From NCBI GenBank assembly GCA_013399855.1, contig VXAY01007483.1:635074-699073 (forward strand): a DNA stretch of 64,000 nucleotides, written 5' to 3'. Position 1 is the stretch's first letter; each line of letters opens with the position of its first letter. The notes beneath the pieces are model-generated. The model saw only the letters and a list, made by a program, of their open reading frames with translations. It did not search any database and was not told the origin of the DNA. The translations under genes were made by a program, and so were the position numbers. The stretch is from Oxyruncus cristatus. Lineage: Eukaryota; Chordata; Aves; Passeriformes; Cotingidae. Below, one piece after another: positions 27,117 to 39,290 of this stretch.

Positions 27117-30100
27117 CTGAAAGTTAAGGAGGAAATAAAAAAAAATGTAAACCAAAATTTTTAAAGATCCAGTTTCCAGATGAAAAATTCGGTCTATGTG
27201 CTGTTTGACATGTTTGATGTTCAACTTTTTGGATCCTCTTGAAAGGGATCCACAGTCGGCCAGTTTGATAATTGAAAGCGTTTTGAATGTACACACTGTA
27301 CATTAACATCTTCCATGAACTTACAGTAACATGACATGAAAACAACTATTTTTCTTGATAATGTAGTTGAGTCTTAAGTCAACATCATTGTTTTCACGAC
27401 CCCTATTTTTACATCAAAGCAAAACCACCCTAGGACAAGAACTTCCCTTACCCTTGCCCAGGAGGTTGCTGTTTGTGTACAGTAAGAATGTGGTGAGTTG
27501 TTACTTTCCAGTTCAATTTCTTTAATTTAAAAAAAAAATAATAAAATCAAACTCATTTACATTTATCAAGTCTTGGTCTATTTACAACAAAGAAGTTGGT
27601 TCATTCTCCCTAGAAGCTCCAAGAGCCTTAAAATAAAGCAGCACAAAAAAAGGGGACGTAACTAAATTATATGAATAAAGGAAAAACATCCACTTGACAA
27701 CCTGATTACAGAAAAATAGAGGTACTGGAGAAATCTTTCATTAGTGCTTTGCCAGTCACAGAGCTGGTTGAAAGGCCACACACTGCCTTGGCTGAAGGTC
27801 AAGCTCCTTCCTGGAGGGTATGGGGTGGTTTTTTTAGCTTTTCTATTAACTGACTTGCCAGTGTAGTCCAACAAACTCCATTTTCCCCTATTACCAAGTA
27901 TACTAAAAGCTTTTCTAAGGAACAGCCCTAATTTCATCTTGTGTTCAGATGCAAAAAAAAAATCAATTTAAATTGTATTGCACAATACAATCAATCATCA
28001 ATTTCTGCCACAATACTTGACCTTTATAAAATCCACAAGACAGACACACGTATCAAAACAACACTACTTGAAATTTTAACATCTATCCTAATGATTAATT
28101 CTAACTAAGGGTCTGAAAAAAAACCCTGTTCTCTAATTGGCTGTTAATTGGACTGGAAACTGCATCAGAGCAAAGTAACTCAAGAGCAGCATCCTATTTC
28201 TTTGGATTAGGCACAGGATAAGCCCCGGGAGTGGAGTCTTAAACAGGTGTTTATGGAAAAGTCACCCAACCAGATAAAGCCATTCCCAACATCAAGGAAT
28301 AACTTTCCCAACATGGAAAAAATACACACAAGTCTTCTTTTTCTGGTTGAAAAACAAACCAACCCACCCCACCACCCCTCTCCTGATTCCAGTCAAAGCT
28401 TTACAGGTAACCAAAAAAAAAAAAAATCAAGAACCAACTCTTGGAGAACATACAAGTGTTTCTTAATACTTCAGGATAGATCAAAGATGTAAAATTCAGG
28501 CACTCTTGGTAACAATCATACAGCAAAATAAGGTAAAACCGTGGATTATTGTAGGGAACACTTGAAAACAAGTGGCAGATGAGTAAGTAAAGAGACTACA
28601 AAGAATGCGCTTGATTTTCTTTCAAATGCAATTAGTGATTGCTAAAGGTGCCAGAACTGCTCTAGGTACAGGAAGCTACGCCAAATAAATTTCTATACAC
28701 TGCCCTGCCCTAACCTGTTTCACTAGAAAATTGGCCTAAACTCCACTCCAGCAGCAGCCAAATGACTCCTGTGTCTGCAGCACTGGAGAATAAAAACTTG
28801 AGAATACTACCTGGTCTCAGCCCATCTGACACTTCCTTCTACCAGAGACCAAGATCAGAACAGAACAGCTCAAGTGCAAGTGAGTTGATCCAATCTGACC
28901 TTAAAAAGCCTCTCACAGCCAACAGGTCCACTGGATATACAGAGAAAAACTGACTGAAAACCTGAGAGGAATAGAGAAGGGGGCTACTGGTTACTGCTGC
29001 TAGTAGTTAAATTCAGAGTATGCCATCACAACATGCTGGCCATTTGCAGAAATCATTTGTGCAATTAAAAAAAAAAGTGGGCAGGCCAAAAATAATGTCA
29101 AGTTGGCTGTTTAAATAAATACATAGAAACAGTCAAGCAGTAATGTCCTACAAAAAAGAAAAGCTTCAGTGATTGTTGAAGTCATTTAAGACTATCTGGA
29201 AATAACATTCCATGGTGTCTGACGCTGCATTACATCCTATTTTAGTCACATTCAGAAGTTACTCCAGTATTTTGAATGGGATAATGCATAGTTGCTCCTA
29301 TATACTCAAGGAAGTATTTAAGAACATCCAAAAGGAAAACATTTTGACTTGAAATCCTTGCTTGCAGAACAAATCTATTAGCATTTATAATGTCTTACAT
29401 TATACATAAACACAGAGTTACAACTAACATAACTAAATAAAATTGGAAATGAGCTGATGAACTCTTACGATTCATCTTCTACTAAAGTAAATTAAAAATA
29501 TGCAAATTAAAAAGGTACAAGTAACTGTTGTGGTTACAGCAAAAAAAACCCCAATCACTTCCATTTACCTCAATATAAGATACCTTTCATATTTTCTGGG
29601 CCAATTTTTTACTGTATTAAAAGAAAAGGATCTGAGAAAGTGGTTCACCCTCCCCAGGTGTCCTTTTCTCCTCCTCTCCTTTGTACTCTAATGGGAGCAT
29701 TAGACACTGCGGCAGAACTGGAAGAATTGTAATGACTACGGAGCATTTCCACAGCCTCAGAGCTGTGCAGGGCTTCTGCTCCCCCAACCCACTCTGCTGA
29801 TATTCAAGGAAATCTTCAAGTTTGTTTTCGGGTAAACTCACCTCCGTTTAAAAAAAAAAATTAAAAAACCCCAAAGATATCAATTTTTAAAAAGCGAATT
29901 TATCAAGGTGAAATGATCAAGTGGATACTGAGGATGCAGCTGTTGCAGGTGGAACTGCACTGGAGGAGGTAAATCTCAGGAAGATTTTACTGAAGGTTAT
30001 AAATTTCTGGTGGGGTTGGTGCTGCTCAAAACTAGAGATGCCCTGGTATGTAAAAAAATACTGTAAAATACTCCAGGAGGTGAAAATGCAGAGATGAAAT

Positions 30101-33100
30101 GAGGCAGATTCCAAGCGAACCCCAAGTCTCAGCAGCATGAGACCATTCTCTTTCTTCAAAAAAAATCAGGAATTCAGATTATCCAAGAGTTGGCTGCCCA
30201 GTCCCAGGGCTACACGAGGCACGTGGTGCAGCTGGGACACTCAAACCACACAAATGGTACAGGACAAACTCCTCTGCTGTAGAGCCAAGGGAGTGTAGGA
30301 GGAGATGTAAAGCAAGAGCTGCAGAAGAGCTTTAACAGTTCAGAACAGCTTTACTATCTAATTGGCTGGATTTCACCTTCTGCCCCTAATCCATACCACA
30401 GTATAATTCATATATTATATATACACATGCACCCTGTTAACTGGGATCCAGGAATCCAAAACTAGGAAAGCAAAACCAGCTCCATGAATGAAAACTTAAA
30501 TGAAACATAAAACTTACGTACTACTGAGAATGATCTTTAAACTAACAAACATGCTGCTAAAAACTAGAACATTCCCATCTGTTTTCTGTACCCTTCCTAT
30601 TTTCTGTAAATAAGGCTTTAATAACCAGATTTTTTTTTAATTTGTCCTTCAAGTAAACTTTATTGCATACATATATAATGTCATTTAAGCTTGCATCCAT
30701 ATCATTTAATTAGACAATAAACCCTCCTCTTGCACTAACAGTAAATAACATTTATGCAAGATTATTTTGCAGTTTCCACACCGTGTTAATTGTTTCTAGC
30801 ATTTCAAATTTAGCTTTTAACTGTGAAATAACCTTAAAGAGCTAGCTGCAGGTATTTTTTTTTTTTGGAAGCTTCCCAAGTTGCAATTTTCCTTTGCTGT
30901 TTGGCTCCAAAAAAATTTCCAAGACCAACACAACTCAAGGTTACTCTCTGAATAGGGACATCAGTAATTCAGACATGATATTGATCTATCTCCTTATGAC
31001 AGCAGGCAGAAGTTTTTTAATTTTTTGAATGTCCAGCCGCGTGCAAGAAACCACAGTGGTTTGCTCCTCCTCTCTTACTCCTCAAGAATTTTGTCTGAAC
31101 ATATCGGAAACAATGGGAAAAAGTACCTGAAAAGGGCACTAAATGGCACATTTATGAAATGCAGAGCCATGAATTCATGTTGTTTTCCTTCACAATAAAC
31201 CAAATATTGTTGTTTTAAAGCAAACAATTCTAGCTGTGAGGGAAACTTTTCCTTGCAGAAGCAGGGGAACTGTGGCTCCACAGGATTCTCAGAGGGCTCT
31301 GCAGTTGTTCCAACCAAAGTGAGCTCCTGCTACAGAACAGGAAGGAGTGTTATCTATTTCTCTCTATTTATTTCTCAACTGCTGTGTACAAAACCCCTGT
31401 TCTGAACCACTAAACTTTGCATCAGCCTCTGCCTGAATAATTTTCCTCTCTTATTCTGCTTTGCAAATAAAGGCAAACAATAACTGCTCGTTCTCTCTGC
31501 AGTATCTCAGACTTTCTCTTTCTCAAAAGAAAATTGAATTTCCACTCTACACCGGTTGGTCAAGCCTTTATTATCTAAATACAAGCCCACATAAAAATCC
31601 AGATAACGAAACTGCTTTCTTATTTTCAAAACTAGGGAAAAAAAAAATCAACAATTTGAATAGGCACACAATATTATCTGAAACTTATTTTAAAGGTCAA
31701 AGGATTTCAAAGAATTAAAGTTTTGCTGTTAAATCACTGCCTTACAGATCTACTTGCAGCAGTGCACAAATCAGCTCTGCAGCAAGTTAGTAACCACTGC
31801 CCTTAAATACGTATCAGCATCTTCATGATGCTGCACTTGATACACCCAGGACCCCAGGCAAATTTGGGGTTTTCATGCTTCATTATCCACACAACCACGT
31901 GTAAAACACCCGCTAATCAACTCAGTTACATTCCTCCACGTGGGTATTTTTGAAAAGGCAAAGTTGGAAAACTTACATTTAAAACCCAGAATATTTTGCA
32001 GTAATTAGATCAAAACTGCTGTTTTGCTTTTCTTTTCAAACAGACAGTTGAGGAGGAGGCGGAGGGGCGACAATGACAGAGATTTCTCAATCCCTCAGGG
32101 GTTAACATTTGTATAGCTGTCTCTCTTTGTTGGCACAACCCAATTTGAAAAGAAAGAACCATCTGCCCAGCTGTCTGGAATCCAGCCCTGTCTGCTAATT
32201 CCCATGTTGAAAAATAAACATCTCACAAATCCCATGCACTAAGGAAACCGATTCCTTTTCTTACAGCAAACAACTAGGCTACCCAGGAACACCCTTGGAA
32301 GCCAGAAAAACCACTCCAACTCGAATTTTGGGTTGAAGCTCTGATGCTTCTCTCTATTTTTCTATTACGTACTATTTGTCAGGAGTTGCAGGTTTTGCTA
32401 TTTGGCTCATGAAACAGAGCAATTACCTAAAAAGACTGAATTAGTCCAGTTCTAGTTTGTGTGATTATGACCTGCACTACCATGAAGCTTTTAAGGAACA
32501 AGTGATCCGAGTTACGACGTTTTAATAACAATTCTGGTGCGTAAAAATTAATTCAATAAAAAACATATAAAGTGGTAGTAATAGCATGTCACAGAGTGAT
32601 GATCAGAAAACTCTATTCTGGAGTAAATAAATTCAAGCAATTGGGCTCATTAGGTTTTTCCCCAAACATTCCAATTACTGTTCAGATCAATTCAAGAGAG
32701 AAGAGGATACTAGAAGACATTCTAAATATCCTTTAAGAAATTTTGTTTTCTTTTTTCTTTATTTTCATATTTCAGGTCAGGTTTTAGGCTTCTTGAGAGA
32801 GGGGATGGGAAAAATTAAGTGTTGCCATTAAACAGGGTACCAATAACTCCTCTGCTCAGTCTGAATGACCCAGTGATACCTCATGACTGTAAAGGTTAAG
32901 AAATTATGGAAAAGGGCTTGCAACTGTGTTGTATTAAAACCATATCTATTTTTGCTTTAGGATCTCTTGTGTATTCTCAGGTAAATTAGGTTTAGAATGA
33001 AAATAATACTTAAATCTGTTTAAGTATCTGAAATCAAAATGTCCTAAGATGGGCTATTCTCTTAGAATACCAGCTTAGAAAACTGTAGATAATCCAATCA

Positions 33101-36100
33101 AAAGGCTACTGAATATGTAAAAGGCAGCAGTGAAACTATTTTCCCCTGTTATTTCCTTGCTGTCCAAACAATGGATATTTCAAGTAGGACTAATCAGAAT
33201 AAATAAATAAAAGCAAGAGAGACTGCAGAGCATTATTTGGTTTCTGAAGGGCCTCAGTAGAGATTATTAATTCCATCTGAATCCTGTAAGGTGTTGGGAG
33301 GCATTAGTTTAAGGAAAAAAGCTAGTCTGATTCCATTGCTTAAGTTGCAGAATTCCTTTTTCCAAAAACAGCAAGAGCTTGTACATATAAAAACATCATC
33401 CTTACAACTACTAATTGCAGAAAAATAAACAGCCATTAGATATGAAAATTGTTCTTAGCCGTTAATTTTCTATCTTGGATGTTCTGTCTACTGCTCATTC
33501 CCAAGTGTCCCACCCAGTTTGAGAAAATACCTCCTGTAAGCACAAATTTTACATGCACCATGAAAAATATCCCAGCATTAGGAACCACATCCTTCCTTAT
33601 CTTTCCTCTCCTTTTAATTACAAGCTATTGTGCCATTCCAGACTCATTCTTCTCGTTTTCATCTCTGCATCCTTCCTGTTGCAACACACTTCCCTGCTCT
33701 TCTCCATCTTCAAATAGTGAGTGAAGATTTTAGAGCTGAAACATTTAATCTTCCTGCTCCAACAATGTGCTCTGTCCTCTGATTTCTCAATCCTGCAGCA
33801 GCTCAGATTTGTATGCATGAAAAATTCACAATATAACCTTACCACACCATCTGAAAATGGAGACCACTCTTCTCTCTTTGACATGATAATTAAATAAGAG
33901 AAATGTTACTGCACTGATCCCAAGTGCAACACTATTATATGTCATCATATATCCAAGGTTAATTCTTCACTTGAGTGGATAGCAGGCTAAATTCAGACAA
34001 AATACAGCAAATTAGCTTTTGCACTTCATTAATACTGTCACCTTCACTCTAACAAAGAAAATCCCAAGCCCCCACCACACAAGAAACCCACTAAAGGACA
34101 AAACAAACAAAAGAGGAAGTGTATTGGATTTAAAATGTACACTTTTTAGACAAAAATAAAAATGGTGATGGCAAATTGCTACATCTTAATCCCTCGCTAA
34201 ATAGAGCTTTGCTACCTGTCACAGCTCCCAATTCAAGAGCACACCATTTTACGGCCTCTTAATTGATACAGCTGTCTTCATTAAACAAAAAAAAAATTGT
34301 GTTGATTTATAACAAATTATTCAGTGGTCTCACACCAACAGGATACTCAAAAAAGACATGATTAAAAGAGCAGAGCATGAGATGCATCTGAGATGCTGAA
34401 TTCTACAGAACATTGTCAGCAGACACGAGGTATTTGGTGGGGGTGGGGGGCAAGCAAGGTAGGAAAAAAAACCCTTATCCAGAACTTTCACAAGGGTGAG
34501 AATCTGTTTCAGTATCGTAAAATAAAAACTCAGAATGCCAATACATGAATCATCTTCGAACCCTGGATACCAGAGAGCTGTTAGTAATCCTTCCTTACTC
34601 AGGAAGGTAAATGAATTCAGTAACATTTCAAAAACATTCAAGTCTTCCTTGCCTAAATTCTTTCCCTGAGAACCCGTAAAGGTGGTTCATGCCTTCTGCT
34701 TCAAAGATGAGAAGATGGAGACTGGGAAACTGCAAACTCGAGTTAACTTCTTGGAATTCTCATAAGCAGCAACACAAGTCACGATATCACTGATGTGTCA
34801 AGTTAAACTTTGAAAAATCTCACACCAAAAGAGTCCATACAAAGCACAACCTTATCACAAGGTTTGTGTGTTATGAGGAGGATTTTTTTTGAGTTGTCAG
34901 GTGAAACAGACCAAAACCAGGTTACCCACAGTGCAGCAGCAATTTGTCTGTCAAGGGGGGGCAAAATCTCCATAGGCACAGCTCCAACACTGTCAGTCCT
35001 TTTAACAACATTTACAGCTGGATGTAAAATAACACACCTGAGCTCTAGAAAGAAGTAAGTCCCTTAAATTCCATTAAGTGGCAGACACAGCGAAAGGCTG
35101 CCTGGCTATTTTGTATATAGCTATGGAAAGTGTGGCCTCAACACAGTTTCCTGTTGATAAATTCTGTTTACTTTCCCTTACCCAGGAACTCCCCCAGATT
35201 CACAAGAAGAGAACTGTGCTATACACTGCACCCTAAGTTCTCAGAGACAGAGAAATGCATGGAAGAAATTTTGCTACATATGGCTCAAAATGGCCTTTTG
35301 CTGCACAGTTATACTGGAGAAACAATTAAGTTAAACACAGCAAAACAGAGCAATTAAACAGTTAAACTTTTTTAATTAAAGTTTCATCTAAGGTTCCAAC
35401 TGATACCACATAAAAACTAATCACCTTCTGCTGCTTTTCAAAGCTATTCTGACTGACTGGAGAGCACTGAAGATCTCTAGCTTTGATATGTCAAGGAGGT
35501 ATAATGCAAAAAGAGACATTATTAAAAAACCTGATGGCAAACCCTGGCTTTCTTCCTCTTTTCTCTCATGGTAGAAAGGAAAAGTCCTCCGGTTAGATAT
35601 CAACAGAATTCCCACTGAAAACAAGAGCTCTCCTAACACTGTGATGTCGTTACTTAAAAAGGTTAAGGAAAAGTTCTGCCTTTTACAGAAGGCTTTTGAG
35701 GCTCCTGAATTTAGTTTTCTTCTTAAAGGTGAAAAGTTCACTCAAGTATTCCACATCTTATAGTTTGAAATACACATTCCTAAATGTGAGAGTTGCACAC
35801 ATGTGGACTGGGGATTAGTTATACAGAAATGCTTCCTTAAGCCCCTCAACCAAGGGAGGGAAGGGTCGTAAGACAAAGAGCATTATGTTCCCAAATACCT
35901 GTTTAAAAGCACATATACCAAGAACGACAAGATAATGGAGTAAAAGAGTTCTTCAAGAAAGCAGAAGCCTCGTGTGTTAAAAGTAAAGGAACTGGAATTA
36001 CTAAATACCGAGACATTAATTCAATTACCGATGAAATTGGGAAACAAGGAAAAAATGGCTTAAAATCCAAACTTTGAGGACCTGATGAAAAATTTTCCCT

Positions 36101-37304
36101 ACCAAGATAAAGGCAAACTAAACTGTCTATTATAGATAAAACAGGATGAGTCTTGTTATAGGGGAAGGTCCTGCCAGCAGGCTAAATTACTCAGCCTTCT
36201 CATCCACAAGAGTGATGTGACTTATTACTGCTGTTAACAAAACAAACCAACTACACACACAAAGTATTGTTTCATCCTCCAGCAGGTGAGGGCTAAGGTC
36301 TTTCACTTACTAGAAGTAGTTAGAGTTTTCTGCTTCAGATTCTATTTACCAGAAAGGAAAAACTCCCATAATTTGTTTTGAAGTTGGGATTTCTATTCAA
36401 CCGTTTCATTTAACATTAATAAAAAAGATAAATTCTAGCACAGGGCAGGAGGTAGGTAATCAGATTGGCTATCTGGTGACTATTTAAGAGACACAAGAGA
36501 CTTAGGAAAACAGAAATACTTTGAATAAATGCAGTTTCTCATGGGTTTTTTTCTCTGGTTTTCTTAGAGTTGTAGCTTTGATATTTATCTGTAACAAACT
36601 ATTTTTAAACTAACTGAATTGAACTCCCAAGTACAACACTTTGCTCACTTTGACGCCACTAGGCAGGTAGATAAACTGCACTGTGTCTCCTTCACTGCTT
36701 CCTCCAGACAGTCAGAGATCTATGAAGGATAATACAGAAGACAAGTATCCATAAAACCCTGACCCTGGTAATGTTACTGGGATTTCAGCTGCATATTGAA
36801 TGTAGCAGAGGATCTTGCATGAAATATTGCCTTCCTCGAAATGTACAGACCACTTTCTGAGATCATTTTCTCTTCAGAAGATAACTGGATAGCCAACAAG
36901 TCATTAGTTATCCAAAAAGCTTCCTGTAAGTCTTAGTTCATCAAGTCCTTCAACAGGTTAAACATGAAAACAAAATGAAACATGTTTTTCCTCACAAATC
37001 AGACATGTGTTTTTCTGACCAAAATCAAATGGATTATGATAACCTTGCATTATTTGTTTGATTAGTCTATACTGCTCTTGGACTGACGGGAGAAGAAAAA
37101 TCCATTTCACAACTGGAAAAGGAATGTTAAAAAATCTTCAGAGATCTCTTTCAAATTTGAAGTTCTTACTCATACATTAAACTACAAAATAAAACCCTTT
37201 TCTTCCCAACTTAAACACACATGACCTCATACAACACGCTGAAGTCATTTTTGTTGTACACTGGGCAGTTATTACTCCAAGTATTCCTCTCTAAGTCCCT
37301 GACT

Positions 37305-37712
37305 GTTCTAGGACAGGACAGGCTGAGGGCACTTGGTGTGTTCAGCTGGAGAAGAGGAGATGGAGGGGAGACCTCATGGCTGTCACAACTTCCTCAGGAG
37401 GGGCAGGCACTGAGCTCTGCTCTGTGGGGACCGAGGACAGGACCCAGGGAATGGCCTGGAGTTGTGTCAGGAGAGGTTTGGGTAGGATATTAGGAAAAGG
37501 TTCTTCCCCCAGAGGGTGGCTGGGCACTGAACAGGCTCCCCAGGGCAGGGGGCACAGCACCAAGGTTGACAGAGCTCAAGGAGCTTTTGGATGATACTCT
37601 CAGACACATGGTGTGACTCTTGGGCACGTTCCTGTGCAGGGCCAGGTGTTGGACTTGATGACCCTTGTGGGTCCCTTCCAACTCAGCACACGGTGTGATG
37701 CTGTGACTGGAT
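37305..37712 (+). mobile_element. CR1 LINE fragment, 3' end of the element
   Basis: Sense-oriented CR1: 'cagctggagaagaggagat', 'gggagacctcatggctgtca', 'aaaggttcttcccccagagg', 'gggcacagcaccaaggttg' and the terminal 'gtgggtcccttccaactcag' followed by 'gtgatgctgtgactgg'. This is the last about 400 bases of an avian CR1, 5'-truncated as usual, with no intact reading frame. It ends a few dozen bases before the isolated CpG island at 37.74 kb, so part of the local CG richness on that side belongs to the repeat. Confidence 0.95.
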
Positions 37713-37737
37713 CCTGCGGTCATTTAGGCTGGACCAA

Positions 37738-38240
37738 AGCAGCCTCTACTCCTGATCCCTCCGAGGGCGCTGACAGAGATGATGCCCCACATCAAACAAG
37801 CCAATTCAAACAAACATCCGAATCTCCGGGGAGGGACCCCGGCGGTGCCTGACGCCCGCGGCCGCCGCCGTCTGGGGCCGGGGTCGGGTCCGTGCGGGTT
37901 TGGGGTCGGGGTCGGGCGCGGGGTCGCTCCCGCCCCGCAGCGCGGCCCCCGCCCGGCCTCTGCCGCCCTCTGCCGGGGATGCGGAGCCTTCACAGCGCCT
38001 CCCGCATCCCCCGACTGCCGGGGATCTTCCCTCTCGCACACCCGGCGCGTCCCCGCCTCGCCACCTCCGACTGACACGACCTTCGGGGTTTCCTCCGGCT
38101 GTTCCCGCCCCAGCACTGGCTGCGCATTTTCTCACTCCAAAGCTCCCCGACACCCGCAGCAGCAAAGCTCCGGGGGTGATGGAGCCCCACCGCCCCTCAG
38201 GGGCTCAGGGCACCCACGGGCTGCAGGATCCCTTTGGCAC
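37738..38240. promoter_or_regulatory. isolated CpG island
   Basis: About 500 bases are rich in C, G and CpG, densest at about 37,830-38,130, in otherwise AT-rich surroundings. Long open frames occur on both strands here (up to 178 codons), but they are low-complexity proline, glycine and arginine readings that GC-rich DNA gives by default. No recognisable exon, TATA box or matched splice site was found. It may be an orphan promoter (non-coding RNA or alternative start) or a GC-rich exon or enhancer. The sequence alone does not decide. Confidence 0.6.
37874..37923 (+). promoter_or_regulatory. two adjacent G-quadruplex motifs
   Basis: Two sets of four G-runs lie side by side on the + strand. 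Positions 37,874-37,898 have runs of 4, 4, 3 and 3 G with loops of 2, 2 and 7. Positions 37,902-37,923 have runs of 4, 4, 3 and 4 G with loops of 2, 2 and 3. The second is a compact motif built from repeats of GGGGTC. Such motifs are typical of CpG-island promoters; folding is predicted, not shown. Confidence 0.7.
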
Positions 38241-39254
38241 CGTCCTCTCCCCGAGCTCCAAACCTGGAGCCAGACCAACATCCAGCTTACTAACTCCAGA
38301 AGATTTGAGAACTGAAGCACAGAACAGCTTCACAGCTTAAAAGAAGTCACTGAAGTCACACCATGAAGGATGAACAGACAAGCAAGAAAACCAGCTGAAG
38401 AAAGTTCCCTTCAGCTTTCCCTCTACACTCGAGTGTTCACAAAAAATTAGGATTCCAAACGTCACACCTTGGGTCTCCGACCTCCTGGCTTGTCCTGAAA
38501 TGTGGGCTCCAGTCCTTCTCCAAGCAGCTGTCTTTGGCAAACATGACCTCCTACTGAATAAAAGCTACCTCCATTCTAAAAAACTACACCCCTCCTCTTC
38601 TCTTTTGCTCCATTTCAATTTTTTTAAACCCCACTCCAGTATCTTTTTTCCCCCTCCAATACAAATTCCTCTTCCTCCTCCCTGCAGATAAGCACATGCA
38701 AACAGCCTTTTTCCAACTTAAATAACTTTAGCATTTTCTTGGGAAATAAACTCAAACTCTACAAGTCAAGGCAACAAAACAATGGTACTTTGCTTGAGCC
38801 ACAGGTAAAACTCCCTTAAACACTAGAATTTCCTACATTCTCTAACTTGAATATATTTACTTTCCAACTGGACTGCAAGCATTCAGTCTTGCAAAAGCAA
38901 TGCTTAATGCAACCACAACAAAGCAAGAAGAAAGCTGGACTTCAGGCTCTGAAAAACGGAATTTTACAGCTCAATTCTACCTTAAGGAATAAGTTATTGG
39001 TGTTTCCTCCCCAGCTGAGCAGCCCTAAGGAATATATACTGGGGAGAACTGCTGGGGTGTGTTGGATACCGAGAAAATGAGCTCAGAACTAAGGAATTCT
39101 TATCAGACATCTCCAAGATTTCCAACCCAAACATGGGAACTGAGAACACATCAGATTGGAAAGAATCAAGCTTAAAAGGAGCATAAAACTTCACCACCCT
39201 CCCTGGCTGAAGGCTGCAAAAATGCCAGTGCCTACAGAAAGTTGTTTTCATGTG

Positions 39255-39290
39255 GGTTTGTTTGGTTTGTTTTTTTTCTTTTTTTTTTTT
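39255..39290. repeat. poly-T tract
   Basis: Low-complexity T-rich DNA with 'gggtttgtttggtttg' just upstream, of the same style as the 1.2 and 23.9 kb tracts. Confidence 0.8.

Larger units (their letters stand above)
17377..37304. other. AT-rich non-coding sequence
   Basis: About 20 kb without a recognised gene or interspersed repeat. It holds a T/G-rich tract at 23.86 kb and low-confidence spliced-exon candidates at 24.8, 26.5 and 27.1 kb, listed separately. The stretch at 32.1-32.24 kb has an unusually balanced, non-repetitive composition and could be a conserved non-coding element. That is an impression only. Confidence 0.55.

Noticed and set aside
37302..37594. Open frames of 72-90 codons at 37.2-37.6 kb
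   Set aside because: They lie inside the CR1 remnant and read its 3' region out of context.
37779..38315. 178-codon + strand frame and overlapping 130- and 119-codon minus frames in the CpG island
   Set aside because: Long frames in several registers on both strands are expected in GC-rich DNA. The peptides are proline/glycine/arginine low-complexity with no domain.
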